DNA of 64,000 bases from Roseovarius sp. S88 (GTDB taxonomy: Bacteria; Pseudomonadota; Alphaproteobacteria; Rhodobacterales; Rhodobacteraceae): assembly GCF_037023735.1 (NCBI RefSeq), contig NZ_CP146069.1, positions 434,001 through 498,000 on the forward strand. Direction: 5' to 3'. Position 1 is the stretch's first letter. The number at the start of each line of letters is the position of its first letter. Shown here piece after piece: positions 46,951 to 55,490 of this stretch. The notes under the pieces were generated by a model. It made no database searches. It was given only the letters and a program-made list of their open reading frames with translations, and was not told the origin of the DNA. Position numbers and translations under genes: made by a program.

Positions 46951-47598
46951 TTAGTCCTCCATATCTGAAAATATTGCGTCCTGATGGATCAGCTCGCCAA
47001 ACAGCTTGCTCTGAAGACTGAGGGAAAAGAGAAACCGGCCATCACCGAGGCCTTGATGTGTGATGGTCAACGCACCGGGGCGAAGCCATGCAGGGAGCCG
47101 TAGTTTTCTGGTGCCGAGTTGCAGGAAGTAGTGGTCGCTTTCGAAACAGAGACGGTCCTGACCTGTGCGGACACGAAGCGCCATGCCGATGCCTGCGCCA
47201 ACATATTCCTCAATCCCGGTGGGGCCCGCAAAGCGTTTGGAGCTATGGATGACCTGCGGAAAGCCAGAGGCGCGCCCATATTGCCGTATCCAAAACTGGC
47301 CGCTTCCGGCTTGATCTTCGGTCACTGAAACCACGGCAGGTTGGTTCACCGAAGACATGTCATAAGGCAGGGGACCGCCAACCAGTCTGGCAATCTGAGC
47401 CAATAACCGCCCCGCCAGATTCATCCGCATGGAAACGACCTTTCCCTGGTAGACGATGCTTTCTCCACCGGACAGTCGTTTGCCAAATCGCGCGCGCACC
47501 TTGCACGGCAACGCGTTCCAACTTTGCTTGCCAACCAGACTCCTAAAACGGTGATCAGGATGAACCTGTGGGTGACTGCAGAGGGTAGTATGTTCCAT
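46951..47598 (-). CDS. DUF4166 domain protein
   Basis: The 215-residue protein is recognised as DUF4166-like by its HPDHRFRSLVGKQSWNALP start, RRFGxxLS-like VRARFGKRLSGGES region and the repeated strand pattern with QFWIRQYGRASGFPQVIHSS. No catalytic role is known. The start MEHTTLCSHP at 47598 is preferred because the box at 47627-47644 lies upstream of it; the longer frame to 47655 would translate the operator. First gene of the operon with the epimerase. Confidence 0.82.
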   Translation of the reverse strand: MEHTTLCSHPQVHPDHRFRSLVGKQSWNALPCKVRARFGKRLSGGESIVYQGKVVSMRMNLAGRLLAQIARLVGGPLPYDMSSVNQPAVVSVTEDQAGSGQFWIRQYGRASGFPQVIHSSKRFAGPTGIEEYVGAGIGMALRVRTGQDRLCFESDHYFLQLGTRKLRLPAWLRPGALTITHQGLGDGRFLFSLSLQSKLFGELIHQDAIFSDMED

Positions 47599-47626
47599 TT
47601 TGCACCTTGTACTGACTTGTCGGTTG

Positions 47627-47644
47627 TTTCTGTATAAAGAGAAA
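47627..47644. promoter_or_regulatory. Regulator box before the DUF4166-epimerase operon
   Basis: TTTCTGT-ATAA-AGAGAAA is a near-copy of the perfect palindrome at the regulator start (48221-48238), differing by one base in the right arm. It is 29 bases upstream of the DUF4166 ATG and in the same spacing format. Confidence 0.72.
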
Positions 47645-47669
47645 TAAATGTCCAAATTTTTTTGACCGG

Positions 47670-48230
47670 CTATTCGGTCTTCTTGCTTCCGATTTTGAGT
47701 AAGGCGAGAACCTTGTCGCCCATTTTCATGAGCATTGAGAGTTTGGATTTTGGGACGTTCAACATCTGGTCAGACCAACGATCAGCGGTCACCAAAAAAT
47801 CGTGCATTTCCTGCATTCGGCTTAGGGCAACAGGATGCAACCCGGGTTCATCGACGGCCTGCTTCACGCAAATGTCTATCGCACGCATGGCTGGATCGAT
47901 TTCACGCTCTTTGCGCCCTTTGGCGATCAGCATCGCCATTTCCCAGACGTCAGCCTCCGCCACAAAATGTTCGCGGCGGTCTCCCGCAACTGGCACGCGG
48001 CGGATCAAGCGCCAACCAACGAGCTCCTTCAACGAATTGGAGACGTTTGACCGGGCGATGCCCAACTCCTCTGATATCTGCTCGGCATTCATTGGGGCTT
48101 CGCTCAGAAAGAGCAGCGCATGGATTTGCGCGACCGAACGGTTCACGCCCCACTGACTGCCCATATCGCCCCAGTAGAGGATAAACTTCGATTTTGCAGA
48201 AGAATCGGTTATATCGGTAGTTTCTGTCAT
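47670..48230 (-). CDS. GbsR/MarR-like transcriptional regulator
   Basis: The 186-residue protein has a winged helix (about 30-90, QIHALLFLSEAPMNAEQISE and RSNVSNSLKELVGWRLIRRV) followed by a helical C-terminal half, as in GbsR-type regulators. ATG 48230 (MTETTDITDS) lies inside the palindrome 48221-48238, so a bound regulator would block its own start. It is upstream of, and in line with, the DUF4166-epimerase operon, which has the same box. The inducer is unknown. Confidence 0.86.
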   Translation of the reverse strand: MTETTDITDSSAKSKFILYWGDMGSQWGVNRSVAQIHALLFLSEAPMNAEQISEELGIARSNVSNSLKELVGWRLIRRVPVAGDRREHFVAEADVWEMAMLIAKGRKEREIDPAMRAIDICVKQAVDEPGLHPVALSRMQEMHDFLVTADRWSDQMLNVPKSKLSMLMKMGDKVLALLKIGSKKTE

Positions 48231-48238
48231 AACAGAAA
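48221..48238. promoter_or_regulatory. Palindromic box over the regulator start codon
   Basis: TTTCTGT (48221-48227) and ACAGAAA (48232-48238) are exact inverted repeats with a CATA centre. The ATG of the regulator (48230-48228) is within it, fitting autorepression. Confidence 0.75.
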
Positions 48239-48306
48239 TAATAGACAAACAGACGAAAGAGTCAAGTAACTCCAAACCACCGGTCATCAATCATGCCAGG
48301 CCAAAC

Positions 48307-48333
48307 GAAAAATCGCACCCGAATGGGTGCGAT
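48307..48333 (-). terminator. Terminator of rpsO
   Basis: ATCGCACCC (48312-48320) and GGGTGCGAT (48325-48333) form a 9-bp stem with a GAAT loop. Leftward it is followed by TTTTTCGTTT. It lies 22 bases after the rpsO stop. Confidence 0.93.
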
Positions 48334-48355
48334 TGATCTAGCGTATGCGCGGCGT

Positions 48356-48625
48356 TTAGCGGCGGATACCGAGGCGCTTGATGAGGTCGGTGTAGCGCGC
48401 CTCTTCTTTCGCTTTGAGATAATCCAGCAGCTTGCGGCGCTGTGCGACCATTTTCAGAAGGCCACGGCGGCCGTGGTTGTCCTTCTTATGGGTCTTGAAA
48501 TGTTCTGTCAGCGTGGTGATGCGTGAGGTCAGAATGGCAACCTGTACTTCGGGCGAACCTGTGTCGCCTTCCTTGGTTGCAAACTCTTTCATCACCTTGG
48601 CTTTTTCTTCGGCCGTGATCGACAT
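48356..48625 (-). CDS. rpsO: 30S ribosomal protein S15
   Basis: The 89-residue protein is full length for S15 ([20 protein letters not shown] at the start; [36 protein letters not shown]). It binds 16S rRNA and joins the central domain. ATG 48625 is preceded by AAAAGGAGA; a longer frame from 48661 is not family-like. In most proteobacteria rpsO sits next to pnp; here pnp is 26 kb away and the gene stands alone. Confidence 0.97.
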   Translation of the reverse strand: MSITAEEKAKVMKEFATKEGDTGSPEVQVAILTSRITTLTEHFKTHKKDNHGRRGLLKMVAQRRKLLDYLKAKEEARYTDLIKRLGIRR

Positions 48626-48767
48626 CGGGATCTCCTTTTCGTCAAAGGGTTGAGGGCGCAAGCCGGGATGTCGTCCAGCAAGGTCCTATGGAGAACACCG
48701 CCATATCGGTGGCGGATGCGGGCGTATAGGAGATTCTCAAGAGGAAGGGAAGCCTAAACTTAACCCG

Positions 48768-49715
48768 TTAACGACCCTGCGGGATCACTTCATATCCTGG
48801 CTCTTCGGGTTCATCATCGACCATCTCGGGCGGAAAGCCGGGCGCGCGAATATCGAGACCGGTGGAATCTTCCAATCGGCGGATAATGTTGGGAGAAAGC
48901 TCTCTTGGCCCGTAACGTTCGATGCCATCATCAAAGATTTTCATCATCAACGGGTTCATCTCAAGCGGCACACCGGCGCGGTCGGCCACCTCTTGGAACA
49001 GGCCAATATCCTTCTTCACCAGATCCATGGTGAAAGAAATGTCCCGGCTGCCATTCAGAATGACCTGACTTTCGGTTTCATGCACGAAGGAAGTTCCAGA
49101 GCTGATCTTGAGCGCCTCATAAGTGGTGTTGAGGTCCATCCCCGCCGCTTTGGCCGTGACCAGCGCCTCGCAGCAGGTGATCAGGTTGGCCGTGGCCAGA
49201 TAATTGGTGATCACCTTGAGCACAGAGGCACTGCCCAGATCACCAGTATGCAGGATGCGGCGGCCCATCTTGGTCAGGAACGGCAGGATCCGCTCAAACG
49301 TCTCGCGGTCACATCCCGCAAAAATCGAGATATTGCCGGTATCCGCCCGGTGACAGCCACCCGAAACCGGGCAATCCACCGCAGCACCACCTTTTTCAAT
49401 CACCAAAGCGCCCAGCCGTTTGGCCTCGGCCTCATCCGTGGTGGACATCTCCATCCAGATTTTGCCAGGGCCGACCTCGGGCAGCATCTCTTGCATGACG
49501 GCGTCGGAGGCCGCAGGGCTTGGCAAACAGGTGATCACCGCGTCGCAGTTGCGCATCATCTGCGCCGGGCTTTCCCCGCGTTGCGCGCCCTTGGCAATCG
49601 CCGCATCGACAAGATCGGCATTCAGATCATGCACCATAAGGTCCACGCCGTTTCTCAACAGCGATCCGCTCAGCTTACCCCCCACATTGCCGAGGCCAAT
49701 GAACCCTACTTTCAT
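48768..49715 (-). CDS. NAD(P)-dependent beta-hydroxyacid dehydrogenase (3-hydroxyisobutyrate dehydrogenase-like)
   Basis: The 315-residue protein has the N-terminal GFIGLGNVGGKLSGSLLRNG motif, the substrate block VDCPVSGGCHRADTG and the catalytic-lysine region SASVLKVITNYLATAN. About 25 extra C-terminal residues (ending GYEVIPQGR) exceed the usual family end. It oxidises a beta-hydroxyacid such as hydroxyisobutyrate or tartronate semialdehyde in reverse. ATG 49715 (MKVGFIGLG) is used. A LacI gene lies upstream in the same direction and may control it. Confidence 0.9.
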   Translation of the reverse strand: MKVGFIGLGNVGGKLSGSLLRNGVDLMVHDLNADLVDAAIAKGAQRGESPAQMMRNCDAVITCLPSPAASDAVMQEMLPEVGPGKIWMEMSTTDEAEAKRLGALVIEKGGAAVDCPVSGGCHRADTGNISIFAGCDRETFERILPFLTKMGRRILHTGDLGSASVLKVITNYLATANLITCCEALVTAKAAGMDLNTTYEALKISSGTSFVHETESQVILNGSRDISFTMDLVKKDIGLFQEVADRAGVPLEMNPLMMKIFDDGIERYGPRELSPNIIRRLEDSTGLDIRAPGFPPEMVDDEPEEPGYEVIPQGR

Positions 49716-49821
49716 GATCGTCTCCTTTGGATCATCTACACGCTTCGCCACATCGTGGTCATGCGCAGCATCAGGTCTTGCCTGTCTGCGACATCCTCAG
49801 GTCGTCAATACCGGGAAAAGC

Positions 49822-50847
49822 CTATCGAACGCGCAACGTATCGCCGTAGGTGATCTTTGGCTCAAGTACGATCCGCTTGGGGTCTTGCGGGGTTTCAGAC
49901 CCTGATCGCTCGATAATGATCTCGGCAGCGCGACGGCCAATTTCCAACCGACAAGAATCCATCGTGGCCAGTTCCTGTGGCAAGCCTCGCAACAGGTTCA
50001 CCCCATTGAACCCGGCAAGGCCCATCTCTTTGGGGATATCGACGCCCTGCTCAATGAGATAGAGCAGCCCGCCCGCACCGATCAGATCGTTCGAATAATA
50101 GATAAAGTCGAGGTCTGGGCTTCGGTTCAGCACATCGCGCGTCATCTCGCGGCCTTTCGCCAGAGCGGATCCGCCCGAATAAAAATCGCTGTCTTCAATC
50201 TCGACACCCGCCTTGGCCAGGGTCTCAGTGAACCCTTCGAACCGTTTGCGCGCCCGGTGATCAAGCAACATCTTGGTGCCCAGAAAGGCGATATGCTCAT
50301 ACCCCGCCTTCAGGATCGCCTGCGCCATCTGTTGACCCGCTCGGCGATGCGAGATGCCCACAACCGAGTCTACCGGCGTGCCGTCCACATCCATGATCTC
50401 AACCACTGGTATGCCCGCGGCGCGCAGCATCGCTCGGCTCGCATCGGAATGTTCCAGCCCTGCGATGATCACACCAGAGGGGCGCCAGGAGAGCATTTCA
50501 TAAAGAACCTGCTCTTCCTTTTCAGGCATATATCCGGTTATCCCCACCACAGGTTGAAGCCCGGTTTCGTCCAATATCTGACTAATCCCGGTCATCACCT
50601 CGGGGAAAACCATATTGGACATGGACGGAATGATGACCGCTACAAGGTTCACTCGTTGACTGGCAAGCGCCCCAGCGATCTTGTTGGGCACATAACCCAG
50701 AGTCTTGGCCGCCTCCAAAACCCGCGCGCGTGTGGCGTCCGAGACATCCCCGCGATTGCGTAACACGCGGCTTACAGTCATTTCCGACACGCCCGACGCC
50801 TCAGACACATCGCGGAGGGTCAGGGGGCGGTTGTCATGTTTGGTCAC
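49822..50847 (-). CDS. LacI-family transcriptional regulator
   Basis: The 341-residue protein has an N-terminal LacI helix-turn-helix (about 8-60, TLRDVSEASGVSEMTVSRVL and the hinge VPNKIAGALASQR) and a periplasmic-binding-like sugar domain. It resembles GntR-type gluconate repressors of the LacI family. It probably regulates the downstream dehydrogenase and its own gene in response to a sugar acid. No clear palindromic operator was found in the upstream 120 bases. Confidence 0.92.
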   Translation of the reverse strand: MTKHDNRPLTLRDVSEASGVSEMTVSRVLRNRGDVSDATRARVLEAAKTLGYVPNKIAGALASQRVNLVAVIIPSMSNMVFPEVMTGISQILDETGLQPVVGITGYMPEKEEQVLYEMLSWRPSGVIIAGLEHSDASRAMLRAAGIPVVEIMDVDGTPVDSVVGISHRRAGQQMAQAILKAGYEHIAFLGTKMLLDHRARKRFEGFTETLAKAGVEIEDSDFYSGGSALAKGREMTRDVLNRSPDLDFIYYSNDLIGAGGLLYLIEQGVDIPKEMGLAGFNGVNLLRGLPQELATMDSCRLEIGRRAAEIIIERSGSETPQDPKRIVLEPKITYGDTLRVR

Positions 50848-50974
50848 AATAAGGATGTCCCGATGGTTCTAGGGATAGCTGGGAAAAATGTTACCGCAAT
50901 CACCATAACCAGCGCAACCACTGCTCCTTTGTGGCTGACAAGCCCAAGCCAAGCCGATATTCAAACCCGCAAGC

Positions 50975-51051
50975 GGCCCCGTGGCTCAACTGGATAGAGC
51001 AGCCCCCTCCTAAGGGGCAGGTTGCAGGTTCGAATCCTGCCGGGGTCGCCA
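50975..51051 (+). tRNA. tRNA-Arg (anticodon CCT)
   Basis: A 77-nt cloverleaf. GGCCCCG pairs with CGGGGTC (one G-U) in the acceptor stem. The D stem is GCTC/GAGC. The anticodon stem GCCCC/GGGGC has a CTCCTAA loop, giving anticodon CCT for AGG codons. The T stem is GCAGG/CCTGC with TTCGAAT. CCA is encoded. No integrated element is seen at its 3' end. Confidence 0.97.
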
Positions 51052-51108
51052 TTTTCTCGCAAAAAAATCCAGTCGGAAGGTTTTATGCCGCGTCTGGTAA
51101 ATACGCTG

Positions 51109-51786
51109 TCACGGATCGCCGGCGACGCCGTAGCTGGGGGCGGCTGACGGGTCGATCGCTCTGTTAAGGTAATCGTTCATCTGTGGCTCATATGCTTGCC
51201 ACAGGCTACGAAGTTTCTTGATCGGTCCATCGCCTTCCCAATCCACGCGCAGATCGACCAGGTAGAAGGGCATTTTGTCCGCTACGATAAGAGCTGCGGA
51301 ATGAACCGAGCCTTCTTCTCCGCCTGCGGCCAGCCCGTTTTCAATGCCGCTGAGCAGACGTTCGGCCAAATGGGCAGATGGATCTGCCATGAATCCATCT
51401 GTGATGGCCTTTGCCACTGCGGTGGATGACAAAAGATTGCCCGCCGCGACACAGTGGGTGTCTTCGCTGATCGCGTTGGTTCCCAGAATATGCGCGCCAG
51501 TGAAATGCGCGGTTGTGCCCTTGGCATCTATCGCGGTCAGTTGGCGGTAGTCGATATTGTCCCGACCTTGCACGACGCTTGCGATGGCCTCGCTTGCGGA
51601 GTGCCCAGCCTCCAATGCGTCTAACACCAATGTCGCCAGATGCGGGTCGGTGATGTTCTGCGTGGCCACAGCCCCAACACCGGCGCGGGCGTGCGGGCAG
51701 CGGGAGCCGACCGAGATGGACGAGGTCGTAATGGCGACGCCAAATTGCCCGGTGCGCTGGCAATGTCCTGCGATGGAAAAGGTCAT
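51109..51786 (-). CDS. DUF1028 family protein
   Basis: The 225-residue protein starts MTFSIAGHCQRTGQFGVAIT and has GVGAVATQNITDP, the hallmark of DUF1028. The N-terminal residues after Met and the strand-rich layout resemble Ntn-hydrolases, but no activity is established. It is the last gene of the flavin reductase-HpaB-RidA-Rieske operon, 18 bases from the Rieske gene, so it may hydrolyse an amide or ester intermediate; this is inference. Confidence 0.9.
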   Translation of the reverse strand: MTFSIAGHCQRTGQFGVAITTSSISVGSRCPHARAGVGAVATQNITDPHLATLVLDALEAGHSASEAIASVVQGRDNIDYRQLTAIDAKGTTAHFTGAHILGTNAISEDTHCVAAGNLLSSTAVAKAITDGFMADPSAHLAERLLSGIENGLAAGGEEGSVHSAALIVADKMPFYLVDLRVDWEGDGPIKKLRSLWQAYEPQMNDYLNRAIDPSAAPSYGVAGDP

Positions 51787-51804
51787 GTAATCGGCCGCCT
51801 TTGG

Positions 51805-52950
51805 TCAGGTCCCGTCGCCCAACCGGCGCGAGAGGTATTTCTGAAAGTCGTGGATTTCGCGTTCCAGCCAGCTCAGCGGGCCTGGGGCGGCTTGTGAGGC
51901 GGCTGATCCGGCGAAGATGCCTTCGACAACCTGACGATCTTCGGTGTTCACATGTTCAAAGAAGGTAACAAGATCGTCGATCCAGGCTTGGCGCTCATCC
52001 GCATATCCAAGGTCCGCATCCACTTCGGGCGCGATGGCCACGCCAAAACGGACATCGACTTGTCCAACACCTTTGGGGCGCAGGCTGAGATACCAAAGGT
52101 GATCCGGGGCAAGCACATACATATGCGTTGGAAACACGGTTGGCAGAACGGATGTGATGCGCCAGTCACCTTCCAAACGCTCATTATTGGGATGCGCATG
52201 CCCGTAGGTCGCGTTGCCGACCTTTTGGAATGTCTGGTAGGTGAACGCGTCGTGCACATCGTCGGGGAAGACCGTTTTTTCAACTGGAAACCATGCTCCA
52301 ACAGTGGCCTTGTGGGCCACGGGCAAATGGTAACCTTCCATGAAGTTTTCGGTCAAAAGTTTCCAGTTCGTGTTCCAGACATGCTCTTCATGGACCACGG
52401 GCACATAGTGCTCCATGCCGTATCGCTCGACCACGTCGTGCAGGGGCGCAAGGCTATCCGCGACTGACGGCGCATCGGGGTTGAGCGTAACATAAATCCA
52501 GCCATTCCAGATTTCGGTGCGGATTTCTGGCAGGCAGATGGATTTTTTGTCGAAGCCTTCCGTGCGCTCCATATGGCCAGCGCCGATCAACTGCCCGGAG
52601 AGATCATAGGTCCAGGCGTGATAGGGGCAGACCACGCGACTGGTGCATCCCTTGCCCTCCAAAAGCTGCATCATTCGGTGGCGACACACATTCGAAAAGG
52701 TCTTTATCTCACCCGCCTTGTCACGGATCGTGAAGATCGGGTCGCCTGCGATGCTGAAAGTGATGTAGTCGCCCGGATTGGGGATTTCTGCGGCCAAGCC
52801 GGGGCATAGCCAGTCCTGCCGGAATATCGCGTCCGTTTCCCGCTCTGCAACCGCCTCGTCACGATAGAGCCTCGGATCGGCGCTCATCGCGCGTTCAAGA
52901 GGCCCGTTGGCTGTGAGCGCGAGTTGCTCGAGGAGAAGGGAGGCGGTCAT
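51805..52950 (-). CDS. Rieske-type aromatic ring-hydroxylating oxygenase, alpha subunit
   Basis: The 381-residue protein has the Rieske ligands Cys89-x-His91 and Cys108-x-x-His111 (NVCRHRMM and VCPYHAW) and a mononuclear iron site around His208 and His213 (ENFMEGYHLPVAH). It resembles choline/carnitine/stachydrine monooxygenases and N-demethylases as well as aromatic dioxygenases. A separate reductase component is not seen nearby. It sits between RidA and DUF1028 in the operon, 10 and 18 bases away. Substrate unknown. Confidence 0.92.
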   Translation of the reverse strand: MTASLLLEQLALTANGPLERAMSADPRLYRDEAVAERETDAIFRQDWLCPGLAAEIPNPGDYITFSIAGDPIFTIRDKAGEIKTFSNVCRHRMMQLLEGKGCTSRVVCPYHAWTYDLSGQLIGAGHMERTEGFDKKSICLPEIRTEIWNGWIYVTLNPDAPSVADSLAPLHDVVERYGMEHYVPVVHEEHVWNTNWKLLTENFMEGYHLPVAHKATVGAWFPVEKTVFPDDVHDAFTYQTFQKVGNATYGHAHPNNERLEGDWRITSVLPTVFPTHMYVLAPDHLWYLSLRPKGVGQVDVRFGVAIAPEVDADLGYADERQAWIDDLVTFFEHVNTEDRQVVEGIFAGSAASQAAPGPLSWLEREIHDFQKYLSRRLGDGT

Positions 52951-52960
52951 CAGTTGAACC

Positions 52961-53374
52961 TCAGTCTGGGATCACAGCGGTCACTTCGATTTCAACCACC
53001 CATTCGGGTCGTGCAAGGGCAGGCACAACAAGACCGGTGGAACAGGGGTGCACCCCTTTGAGCCATTTGCCCATCTCCTGATAAACCTCCTCGCGGTACC
53101 GGATGTCAGTGAGATAGACCACGATACGGCACACGGCCTCCATCGTGGTTCCGGCCTCTTCCAGAAGCATCTGGATGTTCGCCATGGTTTTGGCGGTTTG
53201 CTTGGTCACGTCACCAACATGCAGGCTTTCGCGTGTTTCCAGATCCTGGCTGACCTGACCACGTAGAAAGACCATGGTGCCTTTGGCCACCACGCCCTGA
53301 CTCAGGTCGTTGTCGAGGTTTTGTTCAGGATAGGTTTCTTTGGTGTTGAAGGGGCGAATGCGTTTGTGAAGCAT
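52961..53374 (-). CDS. RidA family (YjgF/YER057c/UK114) protein
   Basis: The 137-residue protein has the RidA pattern (GDVTKQTAKTMANIQMLLEEAGTTMEAVCR, given here by its parts VTKQTAKTMANIQ and LLEEAG) and the VVYLTDIRYREEVYQEMG segment. RidA proteins hydrolyse reactive enamines/imines to ketones. The arginine normally binding the substrate carboxylate could not be assigned with certainty. It lies in the operon after the HpaB-like monooxygenase and may deaminate its product, as RutC does in uracil breakdown; this is an analogy. Confidence 0.9.
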   Translation of the reverse strand: MLHKRIRPFNTKETYPEQNLDNDLSQGVVAKGTMVFLRGQVSQDLETRESLHVGDVTKQTAKTMANIQMLLEEAGTTMEAVCRIVVYLTDIRYREEVYQEMGKWLKGVHPCSTGLVVPALARPEWVVEIEVTAVIPD

Positions 53375-53400
53375 GGGATCGTCCTGCGTATGGGTTTGGC

Positions 53401-54861
53401 CTAGTGCCGGGTGCCTTTGCCCCAGACGTTATCTGACAGTTCTGCCGCTTTGTGCGCAAATTCCAGCGGGCCTTGCCAGTCAAAATTGCGATAGACGGCG
53501 GCCAGTTGGGCAAAGGGTGGCGACTGCGCAAAGAGCTGGAACGTCAGGCGATGGCCGGCATAGTCCGAATTCAGCAGGTCTCGCGCAAGGCTAAGAAGGC
53601 GGCGGCGGTCGTCAGCCAACCAGTCGTCATTGATCGAATAGAACTTGTCCATCCACGGCTTGGTGTCCGCCGCGGCAAACGTTGCGGCGTCGGGTGTGAC
53701 GCAAATCTGCCCGCCGCAGAGTTCGCGTGCGATATGCATCATGCGTGGCAGGTTGGTCAGGGCATGCACCCGACCGGACATCAGCATGGACTGGTTGGGC
53801 ATCAACAGGCCATTGGGGCTTTTCTCAGCCGTGGCAATCGAGGCTGTCAGGAAGGCGTCAATGCCTTCGCGCCAGACGGCCAGTTCGCTCAGCTTCTCTT
53901 GCACGGCTTGCTGTTTGTCGAGCCCGGTCTGTTTCACGTTCCATAGCGCCGCACCGATGATGAGGTCGGCGTAGCTCAGCGTGCGCTGCACAAACGGGAA
54001 GGCGGAATACCGGTGCAGGGTGGTGCGGATGAAGGCGGCGGCGCGGGTATGCTGGTAGAACAGAACATCCTCCCAGGGGATCAGTACGTCGTCGAGGATC
54101 ATCAGCGTGTCGATTTCGTCTACGCGGTTGGACAGAGGATAGTCGTTCGACCCTGCGCGACCGGCAAATCCGGTCCGGCAGATATGCTTCACTCCCGGTG
54201 CGTTCATTTTGACGATGCAGCCAAGCGCGTAGTCGCTGAGTTTGTCATTGCCCCAGTTCGCAATCGTGGGTTTCAGGAAGGCCTGATTGGAATAGGCCGC
54301 CGCGGTTTCATACTTCGCGCCACGAATGAAGATCCCGGCATCGGTTTCCTTGACCACATGCACCAGCATATCCGGGTCCTGATCCTGCGGCGCCTTGGAG
54401 CGGTCGCCTTTGGGGTCAGTGTTGGCCGAGACGTGGAACGGATCATCCTTGATGCATTGATGGATGTGCCGTTCGATGTTGGTGGCAAAACGCGGATCAA
54501 TCTCGTTCAGGATGTCTTTGCCGTCCCAAAGTGACCACATCTCACCAATGGTCTCGTCGCCCATACGTGTGACCACACCGCCGATGTCGTTCATCACCAG
54601 ATCAACGGCGTCGCGTTTGTCTTGCCAGTCCTGTTTTTCATACGGAAGACGCAGGCCTATGGCGAACCGTTCACCTTGCTCTTCATAAGTCATCGCGTCC
54701 TGGGTCTTGGGGTCGTGCTGCATGTCGTAGATGCGCGCACGGATATCGATCACCGGCTTGAACTGCGGGTGATTGCAGGGGTCATCGACGCGCTCTCCAC
54801 CGATCCAGATTTCACGGCCATCATTGAGGGAGTCGCGGTAGTCGTTTCCAGTACGGATCAT
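53401..54861 (-). CDS. HpaB-like flavin-dependent monooxygenase
   Basis: The 486-residue protein matches the 4-hydroxyphenylacetate 3-hydroxylase family (acyl-CoA-dehydrogenase-like fold): MIRTGNDYRDSLNDGREIWI at the start, the FAD-site region around HVVKETDAGIFIRGAKYETA, and a C-terminal ARELCGGQICVTPD block. It would use reduced flavin from the adjacent reductase, 16 bases upstream, to hydroxylate an aromatic or N-heterocyclic ring. ATG 54861 is preferred; the longer frame from 54933 overlaps the reductase. Exact substrate unknown. Confidence 0.9.
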   Translation of the reverse strand: MIRTGNDYRDSLNDGREIWIGGERVDDPCNHPQFKPVIDIRARIYDMQHDPKTQDAMTYEEQGERFAIGLRLPYEKQDWQDKRDAVDLVMNDIGGVVTRMGDETIGEMWSLWDGKDILNEIDPRFATNIERHIHQCIKDDPFHVSANTDPKGDRSKAPQDQDPDMLVHVVKETDAGIFIRGAKYETAAAYSNQAFLKPTIANWGNDKLSDYALGCIVKMNAPGVKHICRTGFAGRAGSNDYPLSNRVDEIDTLMILDDVLIPWEDVLFYQHTRAAAFIRTTLHRYSAFPFVQRTLSYADLIIGAALWNVKQTGLDKQQAVQEKLSELAVWREGIDAFLTASIATAEKSPNGLLMPNQSMLMSGRVHALTNLPRMMHIARELCGGQICVTPDAATFAAADTKPWMDKFYSINDDWLADDRRRLLSLARDLLNSDYAGHRLTFQLFAQSPPFAQLAAVYRNFDWQGPLEFAHKAAELSDNVWGKGTRH

Positions 54862-54877
54862 GGTGTCATCCTTTGGG

Positions 54878-55396
54878 TCAAAGCGGTCGCAGGGCTTGAT
54901 AGGTGCGTTTGGAAAAGGCGAGTGGAGCGGCATCCTGGCTTATTGCGCGCGCCACGCGGCCTATGAAAATTCGGTGTGTGCCAGCATCATAACTTGTTTC
55001 GATATGACAATCGAAACTGGCCAGCGCTGACGATAAGAGCGGCGCAGTGGTTGCGGCCCTCTCCCATTCGGCACAAGAAAAATCGTAGGGTGTCACGTCG
55101 CCCGGGCGGCCGGCAAAACAATTTGCGATTTCGGTCTGATCATCGCCCAGCAGGTTCACGCAGAAGACACCATTTGCCTCAATCGCTGTTACGGACGGGC
55201 TGCGGCGGTTGATGCAAACGAGAACCAGAGGCGGCTCAGCCGAGACCGAGGAAAACGCACTGACTGTTACGCCGAAACGGCCTGAGGGGCCATCTGTTGT
55301 GACAACGGACACCTGTGTGGCGGCGCCGGCCATAGCGGCGATGAACCTGTCGGGGTTTTCGTGTGGCATCGGCGCATTGCGAAACATGGCTGTCAT
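54878..55396 (-). CDS. Flavin reductase (HpaC/RutF-like)
   Basis: The 172-residue protein is a split-barrel flavin reductase with GRFGVTVSAFSSVSAEPPLV and NGVFCVNLLGDDQTEIA. It supplies reduced FMN or FAD to the monooxygenase encoded next. ATG 55396 (MTAMFRNAPM) is used. It is the first gene of the five-gene operon and is divergent from a LysR gene. Confidence 0.93.
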   Translation of the reverse strand: MTAMFRNAPMPHENPDRFIAAMAGAATQVSVVTTDGPSGRFGVTVSAFSSVSAEPPLVLVCINRRSPSVTAIEANGVFCVNLLGDDQTEIANCFAGRPGDVTPYDFSCAEWERAATTAPLLSSALASFDCHIETSYDAGTHRIFIGRVARAISQDAAPLAFSKRTYQALRPL

Positions 55397-55470
55397 TGAG
55401 TCAGTCTCCTGTTTCACCAATCTGTAGCAAACCCCAGTCATTTTACAAAATTCATTGTATTTATTAAAGT

Positions 55471-55487
55471 ATTAGCTTTTAACTAAT
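55471..55487. promoter_or_regulatory. LysR box in the divergent promoter
   Basis: ATTAG-CTTTTAA-CTAAT is a perfect inverted repeat of the T-N11-A type, ending three bases before the LysR ATG. The 94-base region also serves the leftward catabolic operon. The region is AT-rich. Confidence 0.7.
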
Positions 55488-55490
55488 GAT

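Noticed and set aside
50975..51051. tRNA-Arg as an integration site
   Set aside because: No integrase, direct repeat of the tRNA 3' end or foreign gene block lies downstream; the next genes are ordinary chromosomal functions.
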